A DNA stretch of 34,619 nt from an uncultured Candidatus Saccharibacteria bacterium (GTDB taxonomy: Bacteria; Patescibacteriota; Saccharimonadia; Saccharimonadales; Saccharimonadaceae). The stretch lies in assembly GCA_948571325.1 (NCBI GenBank), contig CAOZKB010000001.1:1-34619 (forward strand), given 5' to 3'. Made by a program: the position numbers and the translations under genes. Shown one piece after another: positions 14,795 to 22,705 of this stretch. Position 1 is the first letter of the stretch. Each line of letters opens with the position of its first letter. The notes under the pieces are model-generated. The model had not been told where the DNA came from and searched no databases. It worked only from the letters and a program-made list of their open reading frames with translations.

Positions 14795-16162
14795 CTATTT
14801 CATTTTCTTCGCTAACTCTTTGCTAGTAAAGTTCCCGTTACCTAGTATTATCGCTACTACTGCCGTGAGTAGCATTGCTCCAGCCAGCCACCAAATCAAG
14901 TTATTCCACCCCACCAGCCAAACCGCTCCAGCTTCCATTCCAAATGCTAGTGACCATACCGACCTTAATGCTTCCATGTTCACCATACTTAACACCGCCG
15001 CTAGTATTAGCCCTACTATTACCGCAAACCCTACTGCCATCACGCTCAACATCAGCAAATATACGGCATAAACCACCCGAATCTGCCCCTTGGTGGCGCC
15101 CAGCGCATGATAGAGCGAAATAATCTTCAGGTCTTTGCCAATCAGCCTCGCGTAAGTACTTAGCGCAATAATCACCGCGATTACTACCAGCACTGCCGCA
15201 ACAATCTTAAACACCAGCCAGGCATTCTGTAGGTTCTCATAGGTTGTCAGTGGGTTGGACACCGCCGAAACTACTTGATACTTATAATCTTTGCCGCACA
15301 TGTTAAAGACCCGGTCGGTTTCCGAGCAATAATTTACTTTATCTTGATAGTATTTATAGGCTGCTTCTATATTCTCAAACTGTGCAAACACTATGCCCAT
15401 TTCTTCCGCGTCCATATCTTCCATCGCTACGAACCCGGAGGGTGGCTCTATGCTATCACTATCTACCGCCGGCTCCACTGCGGCGGTTTTAATCACGAAG
15501 TTTTGACTCGCACCTGTATTTATCTGCCCTAAAATCAAATCTAAAGGATTACCGCCTTGTTCAATGATTGCTAGCGACAGACTACTTATATACACTCCGC
15601 CCGGCAAAATCTTGGCAATATAATACTTTTCTTTAGTTTTACTTTCTACAGTTTGATGTAGCGTCTTTTCTCTCACTTCTTTAATAGCGTCTAGTTGCTC
15701 CGTCACTTCCGCGTCGCGCTCTGGCATTTCTATATCGGCAAGCTTCGCCGCCACCTCCAGCGGCACGACTACTTCCGTCACATCGCTCTCGCTCCTATTT
15801 TGCGCGTCAACAAACACATCTTCTTTCAGTTTATAAAACATGCCGTCCGTTGTTTGGCTAATCTCCGCTGGGATTATCTCCCCACCATATCGCTCAACAT
15901 TCTTCTTAATCTCCGCTACTCCCGCCGTAATATCGCAGTCCTCCCCGCAAACATTTGTGTCAACACTGCTTATAACTAGCACTTTACCATCAGTCGGAGC
16001 TAGCATTTCCGCGAGCACTGTATTTTCTAACCCTTGTAGCACAAACACTCCAGCCGTCACCACACTAAAGAGTAACCCGACAATTATCACGACCGTGAAC
16101 GCGCGCTTCTTGTGGGCTTTGACTCCGGCAAAGCCCAGCCTAAGATAATCAATAATTCTCAT
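14795..16162 (-). CDS. ABC transporter permease, FtsX/MacB type (second)
   Basis: 455 residues. One N-terminal transmembrane helix (~20-42, AFTVVIIVGLLFSVVTAGVF) preceded by a basic stretch, a large ectodomain (~45-320), then three helices (~325-350, ~370-395, ~420-445), which is the FtsX-like layout. The helix pair around ALGATKGQIRVVY carries the G-A-T/S-x-x-x-I coupling motif by which such permeases contact the ATPase. It starts directly after the stop of the upstream permease, with no gap. Such systems do mechanotransmission or export of lipoproteins, peptides or antibiotics. The substrate cannot be told; a secreted protein is encoded just beyond the ATPase. Confidence 0.85.
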   Translation of the reverse strand: MRIIDYLRLGFAGVKAHKKRAFTVVIIVGLLFSVVTAGVFVLQGLENTVLAEMLAPTDGKVLVISSVDTNVCGEDCDITAGVAEIKKNVERYGGEIIPAEISQTTDGMFYKLKEDVFVDAQNRSESDVTEVVVPLEVAAKLADIEMPERDAEVTEQLDAIKEVREKTLHQTVESKTKEKYYIAKILPGGVYISSLSLAIIEQGGNPLDLILGQINTGASQNFVIKTAAVEPAVDSDSIEPPSGFVAMEDMDAEEMGIVFAQFENIEAAYKYYQDKVNYCSETDRVFNMCGKDYKYQVVSAVSNPLTTYENLQNAWLVFKIVAAVLVVIAVIIALSTYARLIGKDLKIISLYHALGATKGQIRVVYAVYLLMLSVMAVGFAVIVGLILAAVLSMVNMEALRSVWSLAFGMEAGAVWLVGWNNLIWWLAGAMLLTAVVAIILGNGNFTSKELAKKMK

Positions 16163-17506
16163 TTAATCTTCTTTCAGTTTCTTGGCAATGTGTTTGGCGG
16201 AGAAGCGGCGGAGGGTAAAGAGTAATGACAAAGGCGCTACTGCCATTACCACAAGTAAAATAAACCAAAATGCTCCGTTAAACATAAATAGTGTAATCTT
16301 TGGTAGATAATCTAGACCATAAAACGCCCGCAATCGTTCGGCTAAGGCTCCCGCGCTCGTCAACGCCAACATTCCGATAAACAGAAACGCAATTATAATC
16401 GTCGCCACTATAGCAAGCAAACAAAGCTCTACCAAATATAAGAAATAAATTAAATAGATATTTCCCGTACTTGCTCCCATTGCCCGATAAAGTGCCACCG
16501 TCGCCGCATCTTGATCGATCAGGTGCGCAAAAGTCATTACGGCTACTATTGTCGCAACAACCAGTAGTAAGATTTCTACGGCAATTAGTAAAACTTTTTG
16601 AGTATTAAATGAGTTGACTACACTGAGTGTCGTTCCGAATAGATCCTGTGCATTATACTTAAAGTCCGTATATAGTTTTACTCCAAACTTTTTTTCGTCT
16701 GGGCTGGCAAACTCTGCCGCCCTATATGGATCGTCGAACTTTACTACTGCTGTTTTCTGAACTGGCGCAGTATTATACCACGCGCCATCTTCTGAGAGAT
16801 ATTTCTCTAACTGTTCTTTAATATATTGTTCTACTTTTCCCGAACCATCGTCAACTAGCCAAAAATCGTCATTAGTCGCACTCGGAAGTTGCGCTAAAAT
16901 CACATTCAATGGATTAAACCCAGCAAGAGTTGGTTTACCAGTTTCAGTGCCCGGAATACTTCCAACTCGATACAATGTTCCGTTTATTCTTTCTTCAAAA
17001 CTCTCCATATTCTGTGACGGTTTCCATCCCTCCGGCATAATCGTTGGTATTTTATCGTTCAGCAAAGATCCCCATAAATCCGCGTCGATAAACTGTTCGA
17101 CCGCCGCTTTATCAATAACCCGATATGGATAATCTAATTGATAATACCAATAATAGCCGATAACCTCTCCGTCATATTCGCCTACTCGTTCCCGAACTTT
17201 TTTGTCATCTTCCTCGCTTAAAACTGGTTCTAGGCTGATTTGAGATATTTCTTCTGGGCTATATATGGAACTAAAATCAGCATTTCCACCCCAGCTGCCA
17301 TATCTTGCCTCAATATACACATCTCCACTCGTCTGCCCAGCAGAAGCCGTAATTGTGGTTTTCTCAATTCCAGAGGCAATGAAGTTAAACCCCATAATTA
17401 CGCCGAATAACAAAGAAATTGTCAAGACAATAATTACACTACGCTTTTTGTGCTCAGCGATATTGCTCCAACTTAAGCGTAGCGCATCAGAAAACTTCAA
17501 ACCCAT
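16163..17506 (-). CDS. ABC transporter permease, FtsX/MacB type (first)
   Basis: 447 residues with the same layout as its neighbour: N-terminal helix (~23-43, SVIIVLTISLLFGVIMGF), an ectodomain of about 270 residues, helices at ~315-340, ~360-385 and ~415-437. AMGASTGNIYLIYF is the ATPase-coupling motif. The ectodomains of the two permeases are not obviously alike, suggesting a heterodimer with unequal halves. Translation is tightly coupled: the start lies two bases after the ATPase stop, and the stop touches the next permease. Confidence 0.85.
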   Translation of the reverse strand: MGLKFSDALRLSWSNIAEHKKRSVIIVLTISLLFGVIMGFNFIASGIEKTTITASAGQTSGDVYIEARYGSWGGNADFSSIYSPEEISQISLEPVLSEEDDKKVRERVGEYDGEVIGYYWYYQLDYPYRVIDKAAVEQFIDADLWGSLLNDKIPTIMPEGWKPSQNMESFEERINGTLYRVGSIPGTETGKPTLAGFNPLNVILAQLPSATNDDFWLVDDGSGKVEQYIKEQLEKYLSEDGAWYNTAPVQKTAVVKFDDPYRAAEFASPDEKKFGVKLYTDFKYNAQDLFGTTLSVVNSFNTQKVLLIAVEILLLVVATIVAVMTFAHLIDQDAATVALYRAMGASTGNIYLIYFLYLVELCLLAIVATIIIAFLFIGMLALTSAGALAERLRAFYGLDYLPKITLFMFNGAFWFILLVVMAVAPLSLLFTLRRFSAKHIAKKLKED

Positions 17507-17508
17507 CT

Positions 17509-18171
17509 CTACTTTTCCTCCGTCACTCGACCATTTTTGATACCGATAACCTGCGTCGCAAACCTCTCCACCATCGGATCGTGGCTGGCTACAATCATGA
17601 TTGCGCCGGTATCTTGTTGAATCTTTTTCAACATCTCAATCACATTCTTCGCGTTTTCCGGATCTAGATTATTCGTCGGCTCGTCCGCTAGAATAATCTC
17701 CGGATTCATAAACATCGCTCGCGCCGCGCAGGCTCTTTCTGCCTGTCCACCGGATACTTCTGACGGTAATTGATTTAAGACTTCAGCAATACCGAGTTTC
17801 TCCGCTAACTCCTTCGCCCTTGCTTCGCGTTCGCGTTTCGGCATTCCGGCGAAAGTTCCCATCAGGGCGATATTTTCGCCAATAGTGAGTTGGGGTTGGA
17901 GATAAAATCCTTGAAAAATAAAACCAATTTTATGACGGTAAAAATCTGTTCGCGCCTTGCCTTTGAGCTTACTGACATCTTGTCCGTCAATTAATACTTT
18001 GCCACTTGTCATTGGTTCTATTCCACCGATAATGCTAAGTAGAGTCGATTTTCCGGAACCGCTGACACCGCGAAGCATGGTAAAACTACCAGTTGGGATT
18101 TCTAAGTTAATATCAAAGAGCACTGGCTTTTTACCGTAACTCTTATTAAGATTTTCTAGTTTGATTGTCAT
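17509..18171 (-). CDS. ABC transporter ATPase, MacB/LolD type
   Basis: 220 residues with all ABC elements: Walker A GVSGSGKST, Q-loop IFQGFYLQPQLT, signature SGGQAERACAARA (first position V-S-G-G-Q), Walker B ILADEPTNNLDPE and H-loop VASHDP. The family partner of FtsX-like permeases, as the next two genes confirm. The start at 18171 is chosen because TATAAT lies six bases upstream; the longest frame would add eight residues ahead of it. The LSGGQ leucine is a valine, a common variant. First gene of a three-gene operon. Confidence 0.92.
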   Translation of the reverse strand: MTIKLENLNKSYGKKPVLFDINLEIPTGSFTMLRGVSGSGKSTLLSIIGGIEPMTSGKVLIDGQDVSKLKGKARTDFYRHKIGFIFQGFYLQPQLTIGENIALMGTFAGMPKREREARAKELAEKLGIAEVLNQLPSEVSGGQAERACAARAMFMNPEIILADEPTNNLDPENAKNVIEMLKKIQQDTGAIMIVASHDPMVERFATQVIGIKNGRVTEEK

Positions 18172-18177
18172 ATACTT

Positions 18178-18183
18178 ATTATA
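18178..18183 (-). promoter_or_regulatory. -10 box of the ABC operon, leaderless arrangement
   Basis: Minus-strand TATAAT, six bases, ATG at 18171. No ribosome site and a weak -35. Confidence 0.6.
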
Positions 18184-18213
18184 CTGCATAATCAATGTTA
18201 ATATAGGAAAATA

Positions 18214-18231
18214 CCCCGACCGAAGTCGGGG
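18214..18231 (-). terminator. Terminator hairpin of the secreted-protein gene
   Basis: CCCCGAC (18214-18220) and GTCGGGG (18225-18231) form a stable stem; on the minus strand it is followed by TATTTTC. It separates the secreted-protein gene from the ABC operon that starts 31 bases further on. Confidence 0.65.
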
Positions 18232-18316
18232 CAGTGTTCATTCTTGGCAGGTGATTGACAATATCTTCTTGTAGCCTTATACGGTCATATAGCACTATTG
18301 GCCTAAGGCTTGCGCT

Positions 18317-18784
18317 TTAATACGTGCATTCAACCAGGAATGACTTGTCGGGAGTGATCCAGCCCATACGAGGTGCAATTTCAACCTCCACGCGAGTAAC
18401 ATCCGGTCCGCACCAGAAGTCCTTGCTGTCAAAAATGCCGGTGCAGTTGTCTGCCTCCCAGATGGTGCCGTTGTTGCCGGACATGGTAATGTTAACCTGA
18501 TATTTAGCGCCATCCCAATCCTTTACTTTGAGCCAGATTGTGGCATTGATTCCGCCGGCCTTATAAGCGACCGTTGTCTTGCGGTGCCCAACCCATGTGG
18601 ACGACATATCAAGCGGCATAATACCGCCATTGTCGTTGCCGACGCTCTCGGCAGCCTCAACGACCACTTCCGTCTGCTGCTCTGCAGTATCAGGTGTAGC
18701 CTCTGCGGCAAACGCCGGAGCGGCCATGGACATAGACATTACAACGGCAAGAGCCGTTGCTAAAAACTTACGCACTTTCTTCAT
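18317..18784 (-). CDS. Secreted protein of foreign style, function unknown
   Basis: 155 residues. A textbook signal peptide: KKVRK, a hydrophobic run with VVMSMSMAAPAFA, and a cleavage site after AFA-AEA at ~27. An acidic, low-complexity spacer follows (to ~60), then a ~95-residue domain of beta-strand character with four aromatic W's and two cysteines that could pair. I do not recognise the domain. The signal peptide style, the roughly 50 percent GC of the coding region and the codon choice differ from neighbours and look like Clostridia. It has its own promoter, an AAGGTGA ribosome site and its own terminator, so it is a self-contained transfer unit. A secreted effector, bacteriocin-like protein or surface protein are all possible. 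Confidence 0.7.
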   Translation of the reverse strand: MKKVRKFLATALAVVMSMSMAAPAFAAEATPDTAEQQTEVVVEAAESVGNDNGGIMPLDMSSTWVGHRKTTVAYKAGGINATIWLKVKDWDGAKYQVNITMSGNNGTIWEADNCTGIFDSKDFWCGPDVTRVEVEIAPRMGWITPDKSFLVECTY

Positions 18785-18851
18785 GAATAATCACCTTGAA
18801 CCTTTCTTGAAATGTGCTTGCCATATTACCCCGCCATTGAACACATATTCA

Positions 18852-18857
18852 ATTATA
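18852..18857 (-). promoter_or_regulatory. -10 box of the secreted-protein gene
   Basis: Minus-strand TATAAT about 68 bases before the ATG. The -35 region is poor, but two tandem 11-bp repeats lie directly upstream, suggesting activator dependence. Confidence 0.5.
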
Positions 18858-18868
18858 CACCATTCCTA

Positions 18869-18890
18869 GCGATAACACAGCGATAACACA
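18869..18890. repeat. Two tandem 11-bp repeats upstream of the secreted-protein promoter
   Basis: GCGATAACACA occurs twice in a row (18869-18879 and 18880-18890). Spacing of one helical turn and position just upstream of a -10 with a weak -35 fit a regulator-binding site. Confidence 0.5.
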
Positions 18891-18915
18891 AGACTTTTTG
18901 TCTTTTAGTTTTATG

Positions 18916-20157
18916 TCATACCCTCTTAATATCTTCCGCTCTCATCGCCGCCCAAATCTGTCCGCGTGCACCCAGCACGACCCTGTCGCACCCCTCTGGC
19001 ACATCTTGGACGACATAGTATTTGTCGTCGTATTGGCGCAGATGTCGCCCATCATAGTCAATTTTCCGCAATGGCACAACCATCTCGCCCTTATGATAAA
19101 TTAGCGGTTTATCTACATAAGTTTTGCCGGTGTTGGGGCCGGTGCTTACGACCGGCTTAGAAACTGGCACTACGGGCTTTGTATTCGCCGTCTGCGGCGT
19201 TTTATCGACCGAATTGGTAGTTGATATTACCATTGACTTCGGGCAAGCGTAGCGCGCCCCTACGGCGTCGAGATTGAGGTAATGCGTCCCGACCCTGAGC
19301 GGTTGCCAATTAGCGTCGTTCACGATATTATTTTTAGCGTCTTTTACGATACCAGTATGTCCGTATTGGCCGGTATTGTAGGAGAAGATGGCGCCGTTCT
19401 GTTTCTTACACTCTACCCAGCCAAAGGTGCGTATGAGATAATCCACCATATCACGCCCATTGACCGGACCGTAGTCAGGGTTCTTGATAGAGTATTGACG
19501 CTTGCCGGTAGCGAGATAGCCAGCATATTTGGAGCATTGCCAGCCCTTACCGCCGTCATTATCGCCGTCCGGCAAGATACGGTTGAGCGGGTTAATGTCC
19601 TCGCCTCGCCCCTCGGCTTCCAATACTTCCGTTATTTCGGCGTCACTCAGCGTAGCGTCCTCATCGGTCTGTTGATCGGTTTGGAGATGTTTCGGAGTGA
19701 GAGCGTCGGCCACGCTTTTCACGAAATCCTTGACATCTTCCGCCGCCTCATCCCAGTTCACCTCAGCGGGGTCGAGTTCGAGCGACGCCTCGTCAGAGTA
19801 GCGCTTCTCGTGGAAGGCTTGATAATTCTTGTAGGCTTTAGCATAGTAGCCAGCGCTACTCTTGACGGTCATAATTGCCAAGCCCGCCACGCTACATTTA
19901 TCGGCCAGCACGCTAATATCGCCACCCATTCGCAAGACGATCCATTCGAGCAGGTTCATACCGAGCGTAAAGAGGAGCAGACTGCCAGCGTGCGCCAAGA
20001 GTTTGAGCACATCTTCCCAAAAGATTTGCCAAGACCACTGGTGCTTGTTGATATATTTGGCGTTGATAATGCCACTCGAGAGCCACGCAAGGTAGCCAAT
20101 GCCCATCACGCCATAGCAGGCGGCAAGGGTAATAATTTGATTAAGTAATTGTTCCAC
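18916..20157 (-). CDS. Membrane-CHAP lysis protein (holin-like region fused to endolysin)
   Basis: 413 residues. Residues ~1-110 hold two or three hydrophobic helices (~8-30, ~50-75, ~85-102) as in holins. A charged linker follows (~115-190), then a CHAP-type amidase/endopeptidase domain (~195-300) with the nucleophile Cys in GWQCSKYAGYLA and the His in GQYGHTGIV. After a Pro/Thr/Val linker a ~65-residue C-terminal module is rich in Tyr and may bind cell wall. It is the last gene of the minus-strand structural block, right where a tape-measure gene would be expected, so it could instead be a short tape measure with a lytic domain. I favour holin plus lysin in one chain. Confidence 0.7.
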   Translation of the reverse strand: MEQLLNQIITLAACYGVMGIGYLAWLSSGIINAKYINKHQWSWQIFWEDVLKLLAHAGSLLLFTLGMNLLEWIVLRMGGDISVLADKCSVAGLAIMTVKSSAGYYAKAYKNYQAFHEKRYSDEASLELDPAEVNWDEAAEDVKDFVKSVADALTPKHLQTDQQTDEDATLSDAEITEVLEAEGRGEDINPLNRILPDGDNDGGKGWQCSKYAGYLATGKRQYSIKNPDYGPVNGRDMVDYLIRTFGWVECKKQNGAIFSYNTGQYGHTGIVKDAKNNIVNDANWQPLRVGTHYLNLDAVGARYACPKSMVISTTNSVDKTPQTANTKPVVPVSKPVVSTGPNTGKTYVDKPLIYHKGEMVVPLRKIDYDGRHLRQYDDKYYVVQDVPEGCDRVVLGARGQIWAAMRAEDIKRV

Positions 20158-20174
20158 AGTATTTTTCCTTTCTT

Positions 20175-20678
20175 TTATTTAATAGTTTTGTGGTAGGCGT
20201 CGTAGCAGAGTTCGGGGTTATCCATATAGAACTTGAGGTCATTATGTGAAGTATAGAGGTCGCTAATGTCAATTTGGTGCCGGGTTGCCCAGCCGGCAAA
20301 GGGTTTACTAGCGTAAGAGTTGCCGCCTAGGTCGAGAAAGTAGTGTTTAGCGATACGCATTATCTCCACGCTATTGTTCTCGTCGATTTTAATGGCAGTG
20401 AGCAAGTCGTTGCGTTCGCTTGCCAGTTCACTGCTAATCTGGCGTTTTTCTACTCGCTCTCCATCCTTATTCACTATTTCAAAGCTCTCTACATATCCCC
20501 GTTTTGCTGCCTCGATTGCACCCCAGCCATAGTAATACCCCAATTCTGCAATGAGATATACTTCCGGCGGTATTTTCAGGTCTTTACGATACGAAGTATC
20601 ACCCGACTTACGCCGTTCGAAGGCTGCGAGTGCTCGTTCGCGCTCGTCTGGTTGCATTAAGTCGAGTAGATTCGCCAT
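20175..20678 (-). CDS. Phage protein next to tail chaperone, function unknown
   Basis: 167 residues. Its ATG comes one base after the stop of the tail-chaperone gene, the place of the second chaperone frame (the G/GT pair of lambda) in siphophages. I see no slippery sequence at the junction, so simple translational coupling is more likely than frameshifting. The protein is charged and helical, with an aromatic stretch (VYLIAELGYYYGWGAIEAAKRGY) in the middle. No domain recognised. Confidence 0.5.
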   Translation of the reverse strand: MANLLDLMQPDERERALAAFERRKSGDTSYRKDLKIPPEVYLIAELGYYYGWGAIEAAKRGYVESFEIVNKDGERVEKRQISSELASERNDLLTAIKIDENNSVEIMRIAKHYFLDLGGNSYASKPFAGWATRHQIDISDLYTSHNDLKFYMDNPELCYDAYHKTIK

Positions 20679-20679
20679 C

Positions 20680-20952
20680 TTATTCTGCCATCACTTTCTG
20701 ATAGATCTCCGCCAAGGCATCTACCGAGAGATTCTTCAGTAGCTCTTTTGCCCGCTCTGGTTTGTCGAACAGTCCCATGAAGAGATTAATCATCTTTTCC
20801 AGTGCTTCGGCACCATTCTCTTTGGAAACTTTTTGCATCTGCATTAAAGCCAAGGTTTCCGCCGAGTTCATTGGACGTATTTTGAGTAGTTCGCCGTCAA
20901 TCTCTACTTCTTTATATTTAGTGTATTCTGATGTGTTGATACTAATTGTCAT
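20680..20952 (-). CDS. Probable phage tail assembly chaperone
   Basis: 90 residues from the ATG with AAAGGAG upstream; a 17-codon longer frame lacks a ribosome site. A strand-rich N-terminus (YKEVEIDGELLKIRPM) followed by helices (SAETLALMQMQKV, LEKMINLFMGLFD, VDALAEIYQKVM) matches the common small tail-chaperone family. In phages this gene lies between tail tube and tape measure, and the tail tube gene is indeed the next minus-strand gene upstream, although a plus-strand cassette now separates them. Confidence 0.6.
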   Translation of the reverse strand: MTISINTSEYTKYKEVEIDGELLKIRPMNSAETLALMQMQKVSKENGAEALEKMINLFMGLFDKPERAKELLKNLSVDALAEIYQKVMAE

Positions 20953-20983
20953 GTGTAATTCTCCTTTCCCCCTAGAGTAATGA

Positions 20984-20996
20984 CAACTCGAAGCAG
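20984..20996 (-). repeat. Shared 13-bp element, copy 1 (before tail chaperone)
   Basis: Minus-strand CTGCTTCGAGTTG, 32 bases ahead of the ATG at 20952. Identical to the copy at 28704 and one base different from the one at 23928. Confidence 0.5.
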
Positions 20997-21018
20997 CCAA
21001 CAAGTATGTATATTATGA

Positions 21019-21024
21019 TATAAT
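21019..21024 (+). promoter_or_regulatory. Promoter of the plus-strand cassette
   Basis: TATAAT with TG one base ahead (extended -10) and a weak -35. The expected transcript start (~21031) coincides with the first base of the outer stem of the leader RNA. Confidence 0.65.
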
Positions 21025-21029
21025 AAAGG

Positions 21030-21150
21030 TGTTCACAACATGCTCGAAGGAGAGCTTAACTTTAAGCTGGGCTAATGTTTTTGCACCAAGTTAAGTCTTT
21101 GGGTATGTTGTGAACAAACATATTAAACATTGGCCCATTTTTGTTTGGGC
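21030..21150 (+). ncRNA. Highly structured leader RNA with pseudoknot
   Basis: Outer stem: TGTTCACAACAT (21030-21041) with ATGTTGTGAACA (21105-21116), perfect. Inner stem: CTTAACTT (21055-21062) with AAGTTAAG (21088-21095), perfect. The inner loop contains GGGCTAATGTTT (21069-21080), which pairs over 12 positions (one G-U) with AAACATTGGCCC (21125-21136) beyond the outer stem, giving a pseudoknot. GCCCA (21133-21137) can alternatively pair with TGGGC (21146-21150), and the inner 5' arm can fold back locally (21053-21068). The alternative hairpin abuts the ribosome site AGGAAAGAGG (21151-21160) of the gene at 21165. This looks like a regulatory leader or a processed RNA; no known family was recognised. 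Confidence 0.65.
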
Positions 21151-21164
21151 AGGAAAGAGGAAAT

Positions 21165-21704
21165 ATGATAGAAGGACAAAATACTAAAAATTCTCACGGC
21201 GTATTAGGTGGCATAATAGTCTGCGTTATTGGCATAATTTTAATTTTTTATATTATCTCGATGTTTAGCTCTAAAGATGAGAGTAGCTCTAATACTTACG
21301 AAAACAAATATGATGTATCCACCACAGAGGGTAGTATCGAGAGCAGTATCGTAGATTATATTTATGGTCATTCAGATTTATTTGATGATACTGAGATTGT
21401 CAACTTAACAATTAACGCAGATGCTGGTACTGACGCTTCAGACGATTATGTAGTGCTTCTTTATCCTAAATGGAGTCGTCAAAATTCTAAACAAACTACA
21501 AGTGAGATGATGCGACTTTATTGTGATGATTTAGCGTCTTTTGCCTCATCTCTTCCAACAGATATTCACGAATTAACCGTATTTTGGACTATTCCATACT
21601 ATAATGAAGATAACGTATCAGCCAAGTGTAGTTATGAACGTATCGGCGACAAACTAACACTAGATAAGTCTTCTACGAGTGGACTAGTTGAGCTGAATCA
21701 ATAA
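21165..21704 (+). CDS. Membrane-anchored hypothetical protein behind the structured leader
   Basis: 179 residues from the ATG after AGGAAAGAGG; the longest frame starts eight codons earlier inside the leader. Residues ~14-33 form a transmembrane helix (LGGIIVCVIGIILIFYIISMF), followed by a Ser/Thr/Asp/Glu-rich stalk and a ~110-residue outer domain with alternating strands and one helix (SEMMRLYCDDLASFASSL). No known domain. Acidic and hydrophilic outside. Second and third genes of the cassette follow; possible roles include superinfection exclusion or surface modification, but nothing shows it directly. Confidence 0.6.
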   Translation: MIEGQNTKNSHGVLGGIIVCVIGIILIFYIISMFSSKDESSSNTYENKYDVSTTEGSIESSIVDYIYGHSDLFDDTEIVNLTINADAGTDASDDYVVLLYPKWSRQNSKQTTSEMMRLYCDDLASFASSLPTDIHELTVFWTIPYYNEDNVSAKCSYERIGDKLTLDKSSTSGLVELNQ

Positions 21705-21736
21705 TATAAAATATTGATTTCTAGGAATTCATCTGA

Positions 21737-22468
21737 ATGGGCAAGAAGCCATTTTATAAAGATTGGTTATTTTGGGTTTGTGTCTGCGTGATTGCTTTAG
21801 TGGCGTCAATGATTGCCAATAAGGATAGTTCAACTAACACGGCGGAAAATCCCGCCATCAAGACCGCTGCTGTGTCGGAGGAGGATTTGCGGCGTGCCCT
21901 TAATCAATGCACCGTGCTGGAAACATATAAAAATTACGAGTTTAGTGAAGAGCGTACTCAAGAAGGGATTTTTGCGGAGAGTCAGAGTTCGTGTAATACT
22001 TTTCTAGGCGAAAAATACTACAACAACCAGACAGACTTCGTCGCCGATATGGACTCAGCTTGGACCGAGCAGGCTACCCAGCAAATTCTCGATCAGCCGT
22101 TAACTTACTACTTAAACCTGCTCGAACAAGAGCAGAGTGGTATCGCCAGTCAAGACGAAGGCTCGGAGGAAATTCTCACGGTTGCCGCCGCCCTCCGCCA
22201 CCGGGAAGAGATCAAGCAGCAAGAGCTAGCTGAGCAACGCCAACGCGAAGAGGAAGAACGCCAGCGTGCCGCAGCCGAACGCAAAGCAGCCGAGGCCAAG
22301 GCGGCTGCCGCCAAAAATAGCACTAGCACATCTTCCAGTAGCTCATCTAGTTCCAGCAGCAGCTCTGGCATCACCGGCTATTGCAAAGATGGCACCAAAG
22401 CCTACGGCAACCCATCCGCTAGAGGCAAGGCAAATTCCTGCTATGGCCATGGTGGTTGGGTGAGATAG
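21737..22468 (+). CDS. Exported coiled-coil protein with C-terminal DUF3761-like motif
   Basis: 243 residues. N-terminal anchor helix (~11-27, WLFWVCVCVIALVASMIA). Middle domain ~45-150 of unknown fold, with two cysteines. Residues ~155-195 are an Ala/Glu/Gln/Arg-rich coiled coil and ~196-212 a run of Ser residues. The last ~30 residues (GYCKDGTKAYGNP, then SCYGHGGW) match the pattern of DUF3761: C-x-D-G-T followed later by C-x-x-H-G-G. That small domain is found at the ends of secreted proteins and may be surface- or nuclease-associated. The serine run is encoded by mixed codons, so it is not a simple slippage tract. Confidence 0.65.
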   Translation: MGKKPFYKDWLFWVCVCVIALVASMIANKDSSTNTAENPAIKTAAVSEEDLRRALNQCTVLETYKNYEFSEERTQEGIFAESQSSCNTFLGEKYYNNQTDFVADMDSAWTEQATQQILDQPLTYYLNLLEQEQSGIASQDEGSEEILTVAAALRHREEIKQQELAEQRQREEEERQRAAAERKAAEAKAAAAKNSTSTSSSSSSSSSSSSGITGYCKDGTKAYGNPSARGKANSCYGHGGWVR

Positions 22469-22488
22469 CTCTTCTTCAAATCTTCTGT

Positions 22489-22494
22489 TATAAT
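22489..22494 (+). promoter_or_regulatory. -10 box of the toxin-antitoxin pair
   Basis: TATAAT 22 bases ahead of the antitoxin ATG, with GGAGGAG (22500-22506) as ribosome site between. The -35 lies at the end of the preceding gene and is weak. Confidence 0.6.
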
Positions 22495-22516
22495 TAAATG
22501 GAGGAGAATTAATAGC

Positions 22517-22705
22517 ATGAGCGACTTAGAAAGAGATATTGCAGCAGCACGCGCAGCGTCTGGACGTGATAAGCAAGTGGATTTAGACACACTAAGGAAG
22601 TCTCAGCGTTTAGCGGGTGAAATTGTACGTAAATACGAGGCCGAAATGGTAGAACGACATAAGGAAGAGATGCTTTATGGTTCAGAACATTATACATACT
22701 CCTAA
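22517..22705 (+). CDS. Probable antitoxin of a PIN-domain pair
   Basis: 62 residues, strongly charged and helical (ERDIAAARAASGRDKQVDL, then LRKSQRLAGEIVRKYEAEMV). The final 29 bases overlap the start of the PIN-domain gene in another frame, the usual coupling of antitoxin and toxin. No typical DNA-binding fold is obvious, so whether it autoregulates is open. Confidence 0.6.
   Translation: MSDLERDIAAARAASGRDKQVDLDTLRKSQRLAGEIVRKYEAEMVERHKEEMLYGSEHYTYS

Noticed and set aside
19282..20148. 288-codon plus-strand frame opposite the membrane-CHAP gene
   Set aside because: The minus-strand frame has membrane helices, CHAP motifs and a ribosome site; the plus frame has none and is a shadow.
20660..20690. 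Programmed frameshift between the tail chaperone and the next gene
   Set aside because: No slippery heptamer is visible; the second gene has its own ATG one base after the stop.
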